Program-made: the position numbers and the translations under genes
Source: an uncultured Sunxiuqinia sp.
GTDB taxonomy: Bacteria > Bacteroidota > Bacteroidia > Bacteroidales > Prolixibacteraceae
Assembly: GCF_947495665.1 (NCBI RefSeq)
Contig: NZ_CANLZV010000017.1
Location: forward strand, 36,834 to 100,833
Reading direction: 5' to 3'
DNA length: 64,000 nt
Shown: in pieces, positions 19,252 through 28,852 of the stretch
Numbering within the stretch: position 1 is the stretch's first letter
Layout: each line of letters opens with the position of its first letter
Notes under the pieces: model-generated
Told to the model about the DNA's origin: nothing
The model's database searches: none
Seen by the model: the letters and a program-made list of their open reading frames with translations, nothing else

Positions 19252-19644
19252 ATGAAAAATCAAAGGATTAAAACCTTAATTTCGGCACTCGTATTTTTCT
19301 TTATCTCCATCGGAAGTATGGCACAGGTTCCGGATGAAGTTATCTTAAGCCTCAAAACCGGAGATGCCTCTACCTTATCCAACTATTTCAATCAAAATAT
19401 TGAATTGGTGGTTCTGGATAAGGATAATGTATACAGCAAAGAGCAGGCGAAACAAATTGTGGCCTCTTTTTTCAGTACCAATACGCCCCAGCGTTTTGCC
19501 ATTATTCACCAGGGAGGTAAAGAAGGTGCACGTTATGCCATTGGTAACCTGACGACTAAACAAGGCGTTTTTCGAGTTTATTTTTTATTGAAAGAAAAAG
19601 GTCAGAAAGCCTATATTCACCAGTTACGAATTGAAAAACAGTAA
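19252..19644 (+). CDS. DUF4783 domain protein, secreted
   Basis: A 130-residue protein with a signal peptide (ISALVFFFISIGSMAQ, cleavage near residue 24) followed by a single small domain matching the DUF4783 pattern of Bacteroidota: LKTGDASTLSNYFNQNIEL, SKEQAKQIVASFF and a C-terminal ARYAIGNL...FRVYFLL...YIHQLRIE. The NTF2-like appearance of the fold is inference. It is exported, probably to the periplasm, and its function is unknown. The BrkB gene begins 5 bases after its stop, so the two are very likely co-transcribed. Confidence 0.85.
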   Translation: MKNQRIKTLISALVFFFISIGSMAQVPDEVILSLKTGDASTLSNYFNQNIELVVLDKDNVYSKEQAKQIVASFFSTNTPQRFAIIHQGGKEGARYAIGNLTTKQGVFRVYFLLKEKGQKAYIHQLRIEKQ

Positions 19645-19649
19645 GCTGA

Positions 19650-20579
19650 ATGGTACTCAGCAAACGAAGCCATAAGATTAAGCGTTTCTCCCTAAAATTA
19701 TTAATTTGGGCAAGAAAAATTAGTTTTCCCGGCTTTGACGAGGTCGCAATCTACGATGTTGGTCTGTTTTTTTACAAAAGCATCGTTCAGGGATCGATTA
19801 CCACCCGGGCCTCAGCCATTGCGTTCAGCTTTTTTCTGGCGCTTTTTCCAGCCATCATTTTCTTGTTTACCCTAATTCCTTACATCCCCATCAAAAACTT
19901 TCAGGTCGAGCTATTCCTATTAATCCAGGAACTTCTTCCGCCAGAAGCATTTGCGATGGTTGAAAAAACCATTCAGGACATCTTAACCCGTCAACGGGGA
20001 GACTTGCTTTCTTTGGGTTTCTTCATGGCGCTCATTTTCTCAACCAATGGCTTGGCCAGTATGATGAGTGCATTTGATGCTTCTTTACATACCTTCAAGC
20101 GCCGAAGCTGGCTTGGGCAACGGCTCATCGCCATTTTGTTGCTTTTTATCCTGTCCATCCTCATTACGCTCAGCATTGCCCTGATTACCGGCGGGCAGTT
20201 TGCCATTAACTACCTGGCTGATCACGACTTACTGCGTGATAATTTCACCTATTACCTGCTTACTTTCGGGAAATGGATCATTACCGTGGTTCTGTTTTTC
20301 TTTACCTTCGCCTTTCTCTATTATTTTGCGCCGGCCAAGAAAACCCGCTGGCGCTTTATCTCTCCCGGAGGAACGCTGGCCACTATCCTAAGCATCATTA
20401 CCATGGTTGGGTTCAGCTACTACATTACCAACTTCGGGCAATACAACAAACTGTATGGCTCCATTGGCACCTTGTTGGTTCTCCTGCTGCTCTTCTACCT
20501 CATGTCGCTTATTCTGCTCATCGGCTTTGAGCTGAATGCCAGCATAAACGAGGCACACCAGAAAGCACAGGAAGATTAG
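19650..20579 (+). CDS. YihY/BrkB family inner-membrane protein
   Basis: A 309-residue protein with about six membrane helices. It belongs to the YihY (formerly BrkB) family, once mis-assigned as RNase BN. Diagnostic segments are TTRASAIAFSFFLALFPAIIFLFTL, the LSLGFFMALIFSTNGLASMMSAFD region and FYYFAPAKKTRWRFISPGG followed by YGSIGTLLVLLLLFYLMSLILLIGFELNA. Transport or envelope functions have been suggested for the family, but no substrate is established. It follows the DUF4783 gene with a 5-base gap. Confidence 0.92.
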   Translation: MVLSKRSHKIKRFSLKLLIWARKISFPGFDEVAIYDVGLFFYKSIVQGSITTRASAIAFSFFLALFPAIIFLFTLIPYIPIKNFQVELFLLIQELLPPEAFAMVEKTIQDILTRQRGDLLSLGFFMALIFSTNGLASMMSAFDASLHTFKRRSWLGQRLIAILLLFILSILITLSIALITGGQFAINYLADHDLLRDNFTYYLLTFGKWIITVVLFFFTFAFLYYFAPAKKTRWRFISPGGTLATILSIITMVGFSYYITNFGQYNKLYGSIGTLLVLLLLFYLMSLILLIGFELNASINEAHQKAQED

Positions 20580-20676
20580 TTTACCCTGAAAAATCGCCAT
20601 TTTATCGAAAAGCTGCTGACGCTTTCGCGGCAATTCGTAATTTTAGGTTTCTGAATAATTAAAATTTTCTACTCCT

Positions 20677-21444
20677 ATGCAGTCACACGAAATTGATTAC
20701 AAAATTATTGGTCACGATGTCCAGTTAGTTGAAGTTGAACTTGATCCGGGAGAAACAGTCATTGCCGAAGCCGGCGCGATGATTTACATGGAAGACGGCA
20801 TCAGCTTCGAAGCCAAACTTGGAGATGGTTCAAATCCCCGGGCCGGATTTTTCGATAAAATTCTATCTGCCGGATCACGCATTATCACCGGCGAATCTCT
20901 TTTCCTGACTCACTTTTCAAACCAAGGTTGGGGCAAAAAACACGTTGCCTTTTCGGCTCCTTATCCGGGAACCATCATTCCTTTGAAACTGGGGCAAATG
21001 GGTGGTCGGATCATTGTACAAAAAGATGCCTTTTTATGTGCCGCCTTAGGCACCAAAATCAGCATCACCTTTAACCGACGGCTAGGTGCTGGTTTCTTTG
21101 GAGGTGAAGGATTTATCATGCAGGAACTGCATGGTGATGGTAACGCGTTCATCCATGCCGGAGGTACAGTTATTGAACGGCAACTAAACAACGAAGTTTT
21201 GCGTGTTGACACCGGCTGTATTGTTGCTTACGAACCCTCCATCGATTTCAGCGTAGAACAATCCGGCGGCTTACGCTCGATGGTTTTCGGTGGCGAAGGG
21301 CTTTTTCTGGCTACCCTGAGAGGAACCGGAAAAGTCTGGTTGCAATCCATGCCCATCCGCAAACTTATTGCTGAGTTGTCGCCTCGAGGAGGAAATCAAC
21401 GCAAAGAATCCGGTGGACTTTTAAACCAGTTCTTGCAAGATTAA
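20677..21444 (+). CDS. TIGR00266/AIM24 family protein
   Basis: A 255-residue soluble beta-rich protein of the TIGR00266/AIM24 family, which includes the mitochondrial inner-membrane biogenesis factor AIM24. In bacteria its role is unknown. The sequence shows the family's repeated beta strands: [20 protein letters not shown], the [22 protein letters not shown] glycine-rich turn and [21 protein letters not shown] near the end. No signal peptide or membrane segment is present, so it should be cytoplasmic. It stands alone between promoter-sized gaps, with a hairpin terminator region downstream. Confidence 0.92.
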   Translation: MQSHEIDYKIIGHDVQLVEVELDPGETVIAEAGAMIYMEDGISFEAKLGDGSNPRAGFFDKILSAGSRIITGESLFLTHFSNQGWGKKHVAFSAPYPGTIIPLKLGQMGGRIIVQKDAFLCAALGTKISITFNRRLGAGFFGGEGFIMQELHGDGNAFIHAGGTVIERQLNNEVLRVDTGCIVAYEPSIDFSVEQSGGLRSMVFGGEGLFLATLRGTGKVWLQSMPIRKLIAELSPRGGNQRKESGGLLNQFLQD

Positions 21445-21544
21445 ATTTCTGAAGATCTCAGCCCCAAATCTCTGAAATAAACAAGGTCAGCTTGCAGAGA
21501 TTGATTATTTTTGAGGCTTGCGGGCAAAAAAATGCCCTGCTACC

Positions 21545-21586
21545 AGCCGATGCCCGGCCCAATATGTGCATCGGCTTTCTTTTATT
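21545..21586 (+). terminator. Rho-independent terminator downstream of AIM24-like gene
   Basis: Stem AGCCGATGC (21545-21553) pairs with GCATCGGCT (21568-21576), followed by a T-rich tract TTCTTTTATTTC. A smaller GGGCA/TGCCC hairpin lies just upstream (about 21521-21538), preceded by a TATTTTTG box at 21506-21513. Confidence 0.75.
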
Positions 21587-21611
21587 TCTTAACTAAAGTC
21601 ATTCAACACCA

Positions 21612-23315
21612 ATGAGATCATTGATTACATCCGTTTTTGTTTTGCTTCTTTTTGTTGCACCTCCCAGCTACGGAAGAAAGCACAAAAAAGAAGCTGCCTA
21701 CAGCATTAATTACGTCTCCATTCGCAACGGAGCAGAAGTTCCGGGAAGAAGCATGAAGGTGAAATACGCCAATCAAGTCGCTTACCTTTCAGAAAATGGC
21801 GATAAAATTCGCAGCTATATCGACTATGGCACACATCAAACAGTAACCATCCTCAACTACGAAGATGAACTCTTTAAAACCTTAACTGCTTTTGATGCCC
21901 TTCCGCAACCCCAATTGGGAGACAAAGAAGAGACCATACTCGGCTATAAGTGCCAGTACGCCAAACTGTCTTCATTTTCAAATACCATTGAACTTTGGTA
22001 TACAGACCAAGCCGGGGCAAAAGGCTCGCCTTACCAAGGCTATTTGCCCGACAGCAATTCGTTGGTACTGAAAGTAACCATCAATGGCAACCGGACCTTA
22101 GTGGCCAAGTCTATTGACAAGCTGGCTGCCGACTCCATTCCAGCCTATCCGTTGGAAGAAGCGACAGAAGTAACAGTTGCTGAGCTGGAAGAGTTGAAAA
22201 TAAAATCGCGCTATACCGTGCTCCCCGTATTTGAAGATGAAATCATCAATTTTGAAAACCTGCCGGAAACCTATGAAGGGCAAACGCTGGAGTCGAATCG
22301 CACGTACCGCTTCTCAAAAGGCAGTGTGATTATGAAGAAAGTTACGCTTCCTGAAAGCTGGAAAGCCGGAGGCCAGGTTTTTGCCAAGCTGACCAGCTGG
22401 TCCAACGGGGATGCCTATGACCGCACCGGCTCTATTTTTGTATTGCCGGCTTCGCACAACAAAAAGACCATTCTGGCTGCCTTGCAAAATGGTCTGGATG
22501 AACTTCCGGTTTTCACCGACAACAATGGAGCCGAATACCAAGGCATCACCAGCACAACAAATTACGACAGCCCCATTGAAATCATGCGTTTCTTCACGTC
22601 ATTTGGCGTCGGTCATTTTAACAAACTGCGGGAAATTAACAACTACCCGTGGACCTTTAAAGCCACCTACAAACAAGAAGTGACTCCGCTAATTCCGAAT
22701 GACGATGAGGAGATTTGGATCGGTGTGTTTATCGGCAACTACGATAAGGGTGGACACAAGGTCGACCTGGAACTGGATTTTTATCCGGGATTTGAAAAAG
22801 AAGCACCAGCCAAAAAATACATTCAGCCCTTATTTTACTCGGTGAATATCATGGAAATGTCGGGGCAAAACTATGGTCGCTTGTTCCGAAACGACACACT
22901 TACCGTGGAGTTTGAAGTTCCCGAAAATGTAGAAAACGTGCAACTGCTTTACACCAGTACCGGTCACGGTGGCTGGGGCGGTGGCGATGAGTTTAACCCC
23001 AAACTCAATGAGGTTTTTATTGATGACGAACCCATTTACAACGTCGTGCCATGGCGGACCGATTGTGCCACTTACCGCTTCTTGAACCCAGCCTCAGGGA
23101 ACTTCGGCAATGGACTATCATCAAGCGACTTGAGCCGATCAAACTGGTGCCCGGCAACTTTAACCCCGCCCGATCTGATTCCTTTACCAAACTTTGCTCC
23201 TGGCAAACACACCATAAAAGTGGTTATTGACCAGGGGGCAGATGAAGGCAGCAGCTTTAGCCACTGGAGTGTTGCCGGCGTACTGACCGGAAATTACAAA
23301 AATGATTCGAAGTAA
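21612..23315 (+). CDS. Peptide-N-glycosidase F-like protein, secreted
   Basis: A 567-residue exported protein. After a signal peptide (LITSVFVLLLFVAPPSYG) comes a ~190-residue N-terminal domain that resembles GLPGLI-type or PNGase F 'bowl' domains. Then come the two jelly-roll domains of the PNGase F catalytic module. In the first, GDAYDRTGSIFVLP places Asp270 where PNGase F has its catalytic Asp60. In the second, TGHGGWGGGDEFNPKLNEVF and WRTDCATYRF...RSNWCP match the conserved core with two cysteines. The enzyme should remove intact N-glycans from asparagine, leaving aspartate. That eukaryotic-type glycoproteins are its target is inferred from the family. It has a leader with a hairpin just upstream. 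Confidence 0.85.
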   Translation: MRSLITSVFVLLLFVAPPSYGRKHKKEAAYSINYVSIRNGAEVPGRSMKVKYANQVAYLSENGDKIRSYIDYGTHQTVTILNYEDELFKTLTAFDALPQPQLGDKEETILGYKCQYAKLSSFSNTIELWYTDQAGAKGSPYQGYLPDSNSLVLKVTINGNRTLVAKSIDKLAADSIPAYPLEEATEVTVAELEELKIKSRYTVLPVFEDEIINFENLPETYEGQTLESNRTYRFSKGSVIMKKVTLPESWKAGGQVFAKLTSWSNGDAYDRTGSIFVLPASHNKKTILAALQNGLDELPVFTDNNGAEYQGITSTTNYDSPIEIMRFFTSFGVGHFNKLREINNYPWTFKATYKQEVTPLIPNDDEEIWIGVFIGNYDKGGHKVDLELDFYPGFEKEAPAKKYIQPLFYSVNIMEMSGQNYGRLFRNDTLTVEFEVPENVENVQLLYTSTGHGGWGGGDEFNPKLNEVFIDDEPIYNVVPWRTDCATYRFLNPASGNFGNGLSSSDLSRSNWCPATLTPPDLIPLPNFAPGKHTIKVVIDQGADEGSSFSHWSVAGVLTGNYKNDSK

Positions 23316-23336
23316 CCATTTCAGTAACTCATAAAG

Positions 23337-23377
23337 AAAAAGCGCCTGTTCAAAATCAATGAACAGGCGCTTTTTTT
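23337..23377. terminator. Bidirectional terminator between PNGase F-like gene and der
   Basis: Sixteen-base stem AAAAAGCGCCTGTTCA (23337-23352) pairs with TGAACAGGCGCTTTTT (23360-23375), flanked by A and T runs. It can serve both convergent genes. Confidence 0.93.
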
Positions 23378-23391
23378 GATGCGGTAACTTC

Positions 23392-24699
23392 TTATTTCTT
23401 TCTGAAGAAAATCTGAAGTGGCACTCCTGAAAAGTTAAAATTCTCGCGAAGCTGGTTTTCAATGTAGCGCCGATAAGGATCTTTAATGTACTGTGGCAAG
23501 TTGGCAAACAAGGCAAACGATGGCGTTGGACTTGGCAACTGCGTCACATATTTAATCTTAATGTATTTCCCTTTGATGGATGGCGGCGGATACCGCTCAA
23601 TGGCTTCCAGCAATACTTCATTCAACTTCGATGTTTTCAGTTTCTGCTGACGATTTTCGTAAACCTCAATAGCCAGTTCCAGTGCTTTGAAAATACGCTG
23701 TTTGGTCAGGGCAGACATAAACACAATCGGCACATCAACAAAAGGAGCAATACGCTCGTGAATCTGCTCGGTAAATTTCTTCACCGAGGCATTGTCCTTC
23801 TCAATTAAATCCCACTTATTCACCAAAATGACCACACCCTTTTTATTGCGAATCATCAGGTTGAAGATATTAACATCCTGGCTTTCGACTCCTCGTGTTG
23901 CATCAATCAATAACATGCACACATCCGAATCCTCGATCGAACGAACTGACCGAAGAACCGAGTAAAACTCCAGGTCTTCATGTACTTTGGCTTTTTTACG
24001 CAAACCAGCCGTATCCACCAGGTAAAAATCATGCCCATACTTGGTGTAACGCGTATTGATAGAATCACGCGTTGTTCCGGCTACATCTGTAACAATATTC
24101 CGGTCAACTCCGGTTAGCGCATTAATAAACGATGATTTGCCCACATTCGGACGACCAACCACCGCAAAACGTGGAACGCCATCTTCAGTTTCTATCACTG
24201 TATCTTTGCTAAAACTACTCACCACAGCATCCAGCAGATCACCGGTTCCACTTCCGGTCATGGCCGAAATACAGTACAATTCACCAAGGCCAAGGCCATA
24301 AAACTCCTGAGCATCCAAAATACGCTCGTTATTATCCACTTTGTTGACGGCCAGGAAAACCGGTTTTTCAGAACGACGTAAGATGTGAGCCACCTCTTCG
24401 TCCAAATCCGTAATTCCTCCTTCTACATCAACAGCAAAAACGATGACATCGGCCTCGTCAATTGCCAGATGCACTTGTTTCCGGATTTCTTCTTCAAAAA
24501 TATCATCCGAGTTTTTGACGTAACCTCCCGTATCAATCACCGAAAAATCTTTCCCATTCCAGGTTGATTTTCCATAATTCCGGTCACGGGTTACTCCTGA
24601 AACCCCATCAACAATGGCTTTTCTTCTTTCAACCAAACGATTAAACAAGGTTGATTTCCCAACATTGGGCCTTCCTACAATAGCAACTATATTACTCAT
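23392..24699 (-). CDS. der: Ribosome biogenesis GTPase Der (EngA)
   Basis: A 435-residue tandem GTPase needed for 50S ribosomal subunit maturation. Two G domains are visible, each with a P loop: [12 protein letters not shown] near the start and [12 protein letters not shown] at about residues 180-195. DTGGY and [11 protein letters not shown] are the G3 regions, and NKVD and NKWD the G4 motifs. The C-terminal KH-like domain ends in [14 protein letters not shown]. It lies 69 bases downstream of era on the same strand, a common association of two ribosome-assembly GTPases. Confidence 0.97.
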   Translation of the reverse strand: MSNIVAIVGRPNVGKSTLFNRLVERRKAIVDGVSGVTRDRNYGKSTWNGKDFSVIDTGGYVKNSDDIFEEEIRKQVHLAIDEADVIVFAVDVEGGITDLDEEVAHILRRSEKPVFLAVNKVDNNERILDAQEFYGLGLGELYCISAMTGSGTGDLLDAVVSSFSKDTVIETEDGVPRFAVVGRPNVGKSSFINALTGVDRNIVTDVAGTTRDSINTRYTKYGHDFYLVDTAGLRKKAKVHEDLEFYSVLRSVRSIEDSDVCMLLIDATRGVESQDVNIFNLMIRNKKGVVILVNKWDLIEKDNASVKKFTEQIHERIAPFVDVPIVFMSALTKQRIFKALELAIEVYENRQQKLKTSKLNEVLLEAIERYPPPSIKGKYIKIKYVTQLPSPTPSFALFANLPQYIKDPYRRYIENQLRENFNFSGVPLQIFFRKK

Positions 24700-24768
24700 T
24701 TCTATTCAATTCCTTTTTCTGTTCCGGCAACCCGGATTTCTTTTTCAATTTCGATGGGGCAAATTCGA

Positions 24769-25653
24769 CTATTGGAAATCATATCCGAAGTTCCCCAACA
24801 TCCGGTCCTTATCACGCCAGTCTTTTGCAACTTTTACATACAATTGCATAAATACCTTTTTCTGAAAGAACTCTTCCAGATCTTTTCGAGCCTGGGTCCC
24901 CACCTTCTTCAAGGCAGCTCCCTGATGGCCAATAATGATTCCTTTTTGGCTGTCGCGCGCCACGTTGATCACACAACGCAAGCTTAGCAGCTTCTCCTCC
25001 TCCTTAAACTCTTCAACCTCAACCTCTACTGAGTAAGGAACCTCTTTCTGATAGTAAAGCAATATTTTCTCCCGGATGATTTCCGACACAAAGAAGCGAT
25101 CGTTCCGGTCAGTTAATTCATCTTTGGGGAAGTAAGGAGGTGCCTCGGGCAACAACTCCAGAATACGGTCAAAAATAGGTCCGATATTAAATCGCTCCGT
25201 GGCTGAAATAGCAAATACATCAGCAGCTGGCAGCAAATCTTTCCAGTACTCGTACTGCTTCATCACCTCTCCCTGGTTCGACAAGTCAATTTTATTAATC
25301 AACACAATCACCGGAGCATTCGATTTCCGGATTTTTTCAAGGTATTCCTCATTTTTATCCGCCTTTTCCACCACGTCTGTCACATACAAAATGACATCAG
25401 CATCAATCAAAGCGGTGTTGACAAACTTCATCATCGATTCCTGAAGCTTGTAATTGGGTTTTAGAATTCCAGGGGTGTCGGAATACACAATCTGAAAATC
25501 TTCTCCGCTCACAATCCCTTTAATCCGGTGACGCGTGGTCTGCATCTTTTTGGTAATGATTGACAAACGCTCGCCGACCAAGGCATTCATGATGGTTGAT
25601 TTCCCGACATTCGGGTTCCCAATAATATTTACAAATCCTGATTTATGTGTCAT
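24769..25653 (-). CDS. era: GTPase Era
   Basis: A 294-residue GTPase that binds the 3' end of 16S rRNA and assists 30S subunit assembly. The G domain has GNPNVGKSTIMNALVG (P loop), the switch region KMQTTRHRIKGIV, DTPGI and NKID. The C-terminal KH RNA-binding domain has the GxxG-type GHQGAALKKVGTQARKDLEEFF. The length is normal. It is the first gene of the era-der pair. Confidence 0.97.
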   Translation of the reverse strand: MTHKSGFVNIIGNPNVGKSTIMNALVGERLSIITKKMQTTRHRIKGIVSGEDFQIVYSDTPGILKPNYKLQESMMKFVNTALIDADVILYVTDVVEKADKNEEYLEKIRKSNAPVIVLINKIDLSNQGEVMKQYEYWKDLLPAADVFAISATERFNIGPIFDRILELLPEAPPYFPKDELTDRNDRFFVSEIIREKILLYYQKEVPYSVEVEVEEFKEEEKLLSLRCVINVARDSQKGIIIGHQGAALKKVGTQARKDLEEFFQKKVFMQLYVKVAKDWRDKDRMLGNFGYDFQ

Positions 25654-25733
25654 TTATGTGATCTCCATTTTAAAAAGCTGGGCAAAGATAACAATATCCT
25701 TTTAGCAGTTATAAATCAAGCCTTTAATTTTGA

Positions 25734-28151
25734 TTAAATTGCTAAATCAATCGTAAATTTTAACGCTAAGTTCTTTTGGAACGAATCCAGTCGATAGGGT
25801 CCAAACCGATAAAAAGCACCGGTTCCGAAGGTGAAGAATCCAAATTTAACTAATTTCGAAACCAATATCCCACCTTCGTAATACCCTTTGTTAATAGATG
25901 GATAACGCGAAGCAAAACCATCCTGAAAGTCATAAGCTGTGCTTCCAATGCCTGCGTTGAAGGCCAGTAAAATGTCGGGGCGCACTTTTTTGTACCGAAA
26001 GAGTAAAGAGCCGAAATTATGCCGCCAAAAAAAAGCGAGCAGCTCATCGGTAAAAAATTCGTTGATGCGCATGGTTGAAAAAGAACTTTTACTGTAGAAT
26101 GAAAACAGCTGCGGTCGCGACGCTGGCGGACTACTCAGCAAATTCACCACGCCCCCCGCCTCGCGCAACGATCCGAGCAAGGTAAATTCGCTTTCGCCCA
26201 AATTTCGTAACTGGTACGAATCAGATAGTTTAAATTCGATGGCACTATAGGCTCGATCGGAGCTGGTTCGCACCGCCCGTTCGTAGTTAAAGTGCAATAC
26301 CGGGTAACGGCCTCCCAAAGAGTATATTTCACCCCGTCGTCGAAACAGGCGTTCCTTAAACGTTAACCGAAACTGAACGCCTAATTTGTTATAGGTCAAT
26401 GCCTGCAAACTTTGGTTTCCGTCAATCAACCACGGATCCATGATTTGGTAATTTTTCCAATACGCCCTGGCTAGCAATGAAGGAAATAACCGTCCTTCCA
26501 CCCCCGCCTGATAAAGCTGATGGTAAGAGAAGTTCGTCCGGTACCAGGCCTCCAATTGCCTGGAAATAAATGGCTCCTTTTGCTCCAAAAATTGAATGGC
26601 CCCATTCTCCCGCAAATCATTTTCATAAAGCACAAACAATTTGGTCGCACTTTCTTTATCCACCTTAAATCCCAGGTTGGCACCATACTTATTGACCTTA
26701 TCCTTCAACCCGTATCGCCAGTAGCCCCCCAACAGTAAGCGTTCGCTGAAGCTGGGGTTGGTTTCCAGAGCCAGCCCCAAATGCAAGCCTTCCAAGTGAT
26801 TAAACCCAGCCACCCGGTCCAGCAGAAGATCGACCGGCCAAAGCGGCACGCGCCAACCAGCCAGCGACTCAATGGCATTCATCTTGGCATCAAAGTGAAC
26901 TTGCTGCCCTAAGCTATCCACAAACTGGTAGATGAGCGAGTCCTTGTGCGACAAAGGCACCGACCGCAATGCTTCCCAGTTGGAATCCGACTGCTGCGTG
27001 GCCGAAGGAGAAACACTTAATTGCGCTCCTTGCAGCTTTTCCTTTTCCAACGGAACATTGACCACCCGTTTACTAAAATAGGTTTTTCCCAAAGCCCGCA
27101 CCGTAAGTGAATTGTCCGGAAAGTTGATTCCTGGAAGATTCAACTGAGCAAACGAAATTTCAGAGTTCAGTGCTTTCGGAAACCAATGCCCGGAAGGCAG
27201 CTGATCATAGACTTGTTCGATCGAAAGTACCATCCGTTTGTTCATTTGATCAGCTGCTTGCACCCGCAATGACTCAATAGCGTAGCCATCAGAACTGATC
27301 TTCAGCACCCCTTTCAGCCCTTCAAAATTTTTGTTTTTCCGAGGATAAAAACGAATAACAAACAAACTGTCCCCGGTGGGCGTAAACAAGGTTTCTTCTA
27401 AAATAAACAGGTACTTGTTCCATGAATTGGGAGATACCGGACTCAAAAATTGTTTTTCAAACAGTTTGATGTAATCCTGGTAAAAGGTGAAGGATTGCAG
27501 TTGAGTGGCCAGCAGAAAAAAAGACGGGTCTTCCAGGCCTGAAACCCGGCTGGCAATAATCACTTCCTTTTCCTTTTGCGGTTTCCGATAGGCTTTTTCG
27601 CTAACCGACTCCAACAAGAAAAGATCTTGCTGGTCGACAAAGCGTTTTAACTTCAACTGACTCGAGTCGGGGTTCTCTCCCAATGACTCCAAAAACCGAG
27701 TTCGGGTCTCATCGGTTAAAGAGAACGTCATCTTATTATACGATTGATAATAATACGAATCGAGGTTTTTGGGGCGATGAAGCTCACGGTTTTCCACGAC
27801 CTTTTTCATAATCCGATCCGCCGGATTTTCCCCCGGAACAACTTCCACTTCGTCCAATGCTATGGCTGCAGGCTCCAAAGTAATCCGGTCCCCATCCTGC
27901 AGATGCTGCACCGCCAGCTTCTTTCGGGAATACCCCACATAACTCAACTCAATAGAGTCAGTCTCCTGGGCATCCATATTGAAAAAACCATCGATATTGG
28001 TTGTGGTTCCCCGGTTTTGGGTATCAAAAAGAACATTGACAAAAGGAAGCGGACGCGAAGTATCCGCATCAACAACACGAATGGTAAGGGTTTGAGCAAC
28101 CAGCTGGCTGCCAAAAACAAGCAATGTCAAAAAAAAAGCAATTTTTTTCAT
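25734..28151 (-). CDS. DUF5686 / CarboxypepD_reg-like outer-membrane protein
   Basis: An 805-residue exported protein typical of Bacteroidota. A signal peptide (KKIAFFLTLLVFGSQLVAQ) is followed by a ~75-residue carboxypeptidase-regulatory-like beta domain (RVVDADTSRPLPFVNVLFDTQ...TTNIDGFF). The rest is a DUF5686-type region that ends in alternating beta strands suggestive of an outer-membrane barrel. The last residues are LALKFTIDLAI, with a C-terminal aromatic/aliphatic pattern. The start at 28151 gives a 7-base gap to the upstream gene; an earlier in-frame ATG at 28172 overlaps it and lacks a good signal peptide. It is third in an operon with an ECF sigma factor. Function unknown. Confidence 0.83.
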   Translation of the reverse strand: MKKIAFFLTLLVFGSQLVAQTLTIRVVDADTSRPLPFVNVLFDTQNRGTTTNIDGFFNMDAQETDSIELSYVGYSRKKLAVQHLQDGDRITLEPAAIALDEVEVVPGENPADRIMKKVVENRELHRPKNLDSYYYQSYNKMTFSLTDETRTRFLESLGENPDSSQLKLKRFVDQQDLFLLESVSEKAYRKPQKEKEVIIASRVSGLEDPSFFLLATQLQSFTFYQDYIKLFEKQFLSPVSPNSWNKYLFILEETLFTPTGDSLFVIRFYPRKNKNFEGLKGVLKISSDGYAIESLRVQAADQMNKRMVLSIEQVYDQLPSGHWFPKALNSEISFAQLNLPGINFPDNSLTVRALGKTYFSKRVVNVPLEKEKLQGAQLSVSPSATQQSDSNWEALRSVPLSHKDSLIYQFVDSLGQQVHFDAKMNAIESLAGWRVPLWPVDLLLDRVAGFNHLEGLHLGLALETNPSFSERLLLGGYWRYGLKDKVNKYGANLGFKVDKESATKLFVLYENDLRENGAIQFLEQKEPFISRQLEAWYRTNFSYHQLYQAGVEGRLFPSLLARAYWKNYQIMDPWLIDGNQSLQALTYNKLGVQFRLTFKERLFRRRGEIYSLGGRYPVLHFNYERAVRTSSDRAYSAIEFKLSDSYQLRNLGESEFTLLGSLREAGGVVNLLSSPPASRPQLFSFYSKSSFSTMRINEFFTDELLAFFWRHNFGSLLFRYKKVRPDILLAFNAGIGSTAYDFQDGFASRYPSINKGYYEGGILVSKLVKFGFFTFGTGAFYRFGPYRLDSFQKNLALKFTIDLAI

Positions 28152-28158
28152 GGCATAA

Positions 28159-28842
28159 CTAGTCAATTTCATCCAGCTCTTTCTGTGTTTCTTTTAGTTT
28201 GAAGATATAATTCCCGTAAAGTTTTCGGAAGCCCCAGTGAAACAATAAAAACAACAGGGACACAGCCAGCAATAATATAACAATCCCCAGTACCAGACGC
28301 TGGATCATTTCAGGTGAACTACTCACCTCTGACAAGCTTGTGCTCAACTCATGGGCCTTGATGGTCATGCCTTTATATAAGCCAGTAATGAAACTGATAC
28401 TTAACACCAACAAAAGAATACCCAAGGCCAGGTGAAAAAGCTTGCGATAAGCATACAGAATGTGAATAATGGATTTCAACACTTTCGCCAAATCATTGCT
28501 TTGCGAGTAGTTTTTGGTTGCCGCCCGATAACTCAGCCAGAAATACACAAATGAAGCTGCAATGCACAAAACACCAATTCCTTCCATCAATTGAATCCAA
28601 AGTGGAGTTAACTCGTATTCTGCCACAAAACTGGATGTGAAAAAGAAGTCATCAAAAGCAAAAAACAAGGTCAGGAAAAGGAGCACACCAAAACCGATCC
28701 GGATATTACGCTCGATCCGCTCAATCAAATTTTTCGTGCGTTTTTTCAGCAAGTCATAAATGGCCTGTTCCCCCAGCTGATGCTTGTTGGCATCATCAGA
28801 CGAGAATTTACTCCATGCCGATTTAAAATCTTTCAGTTCCAT
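28159..28842 (-). CDS. Four-helix membrane protein next to an ECF sigma factor
   Basis: A 227-residue protein I do not assign to a named family. A ~48-residue hydrophilic N-terminus (ELKDFKSAWSKFSSDD...RTKNLIERIERNI) precedes four membrane helices at about 49-65, 85-107, 134-155 and 184-206. A charged tail follows. A cytoplasmic N-terminal segment followed by membrane helices, 10 bases downstream of a sigma factor gene, is what an anti-sigma factor would look like. No zinc-binding anti-sigma motif (HxxxCxxC) is present, so that role is only inference. Confidence 0.75.
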   Translation of the reverse strand: MELKDFKSAWSKFSSDDANKHQLGEQAIYDLLKKRTKNLIERIERNIRIGFGVLLFLTLFFAFDDFFFTSSFVAEYELTPLWIQLMEGIGVLCIAASFVYFWLSYRAATKNYSQSNDLAKVLKSIIHILYAYRKLFHLALGILLLVLSISFITGLYKGMTIKAHELSTSLSEVSSSPEMIQRLVLGIVILLLAVSLLFLLFHWGFRKLYGNYIFKLKETQKELDEID

Positions 28843-28852
28843 TACTCTGAAT

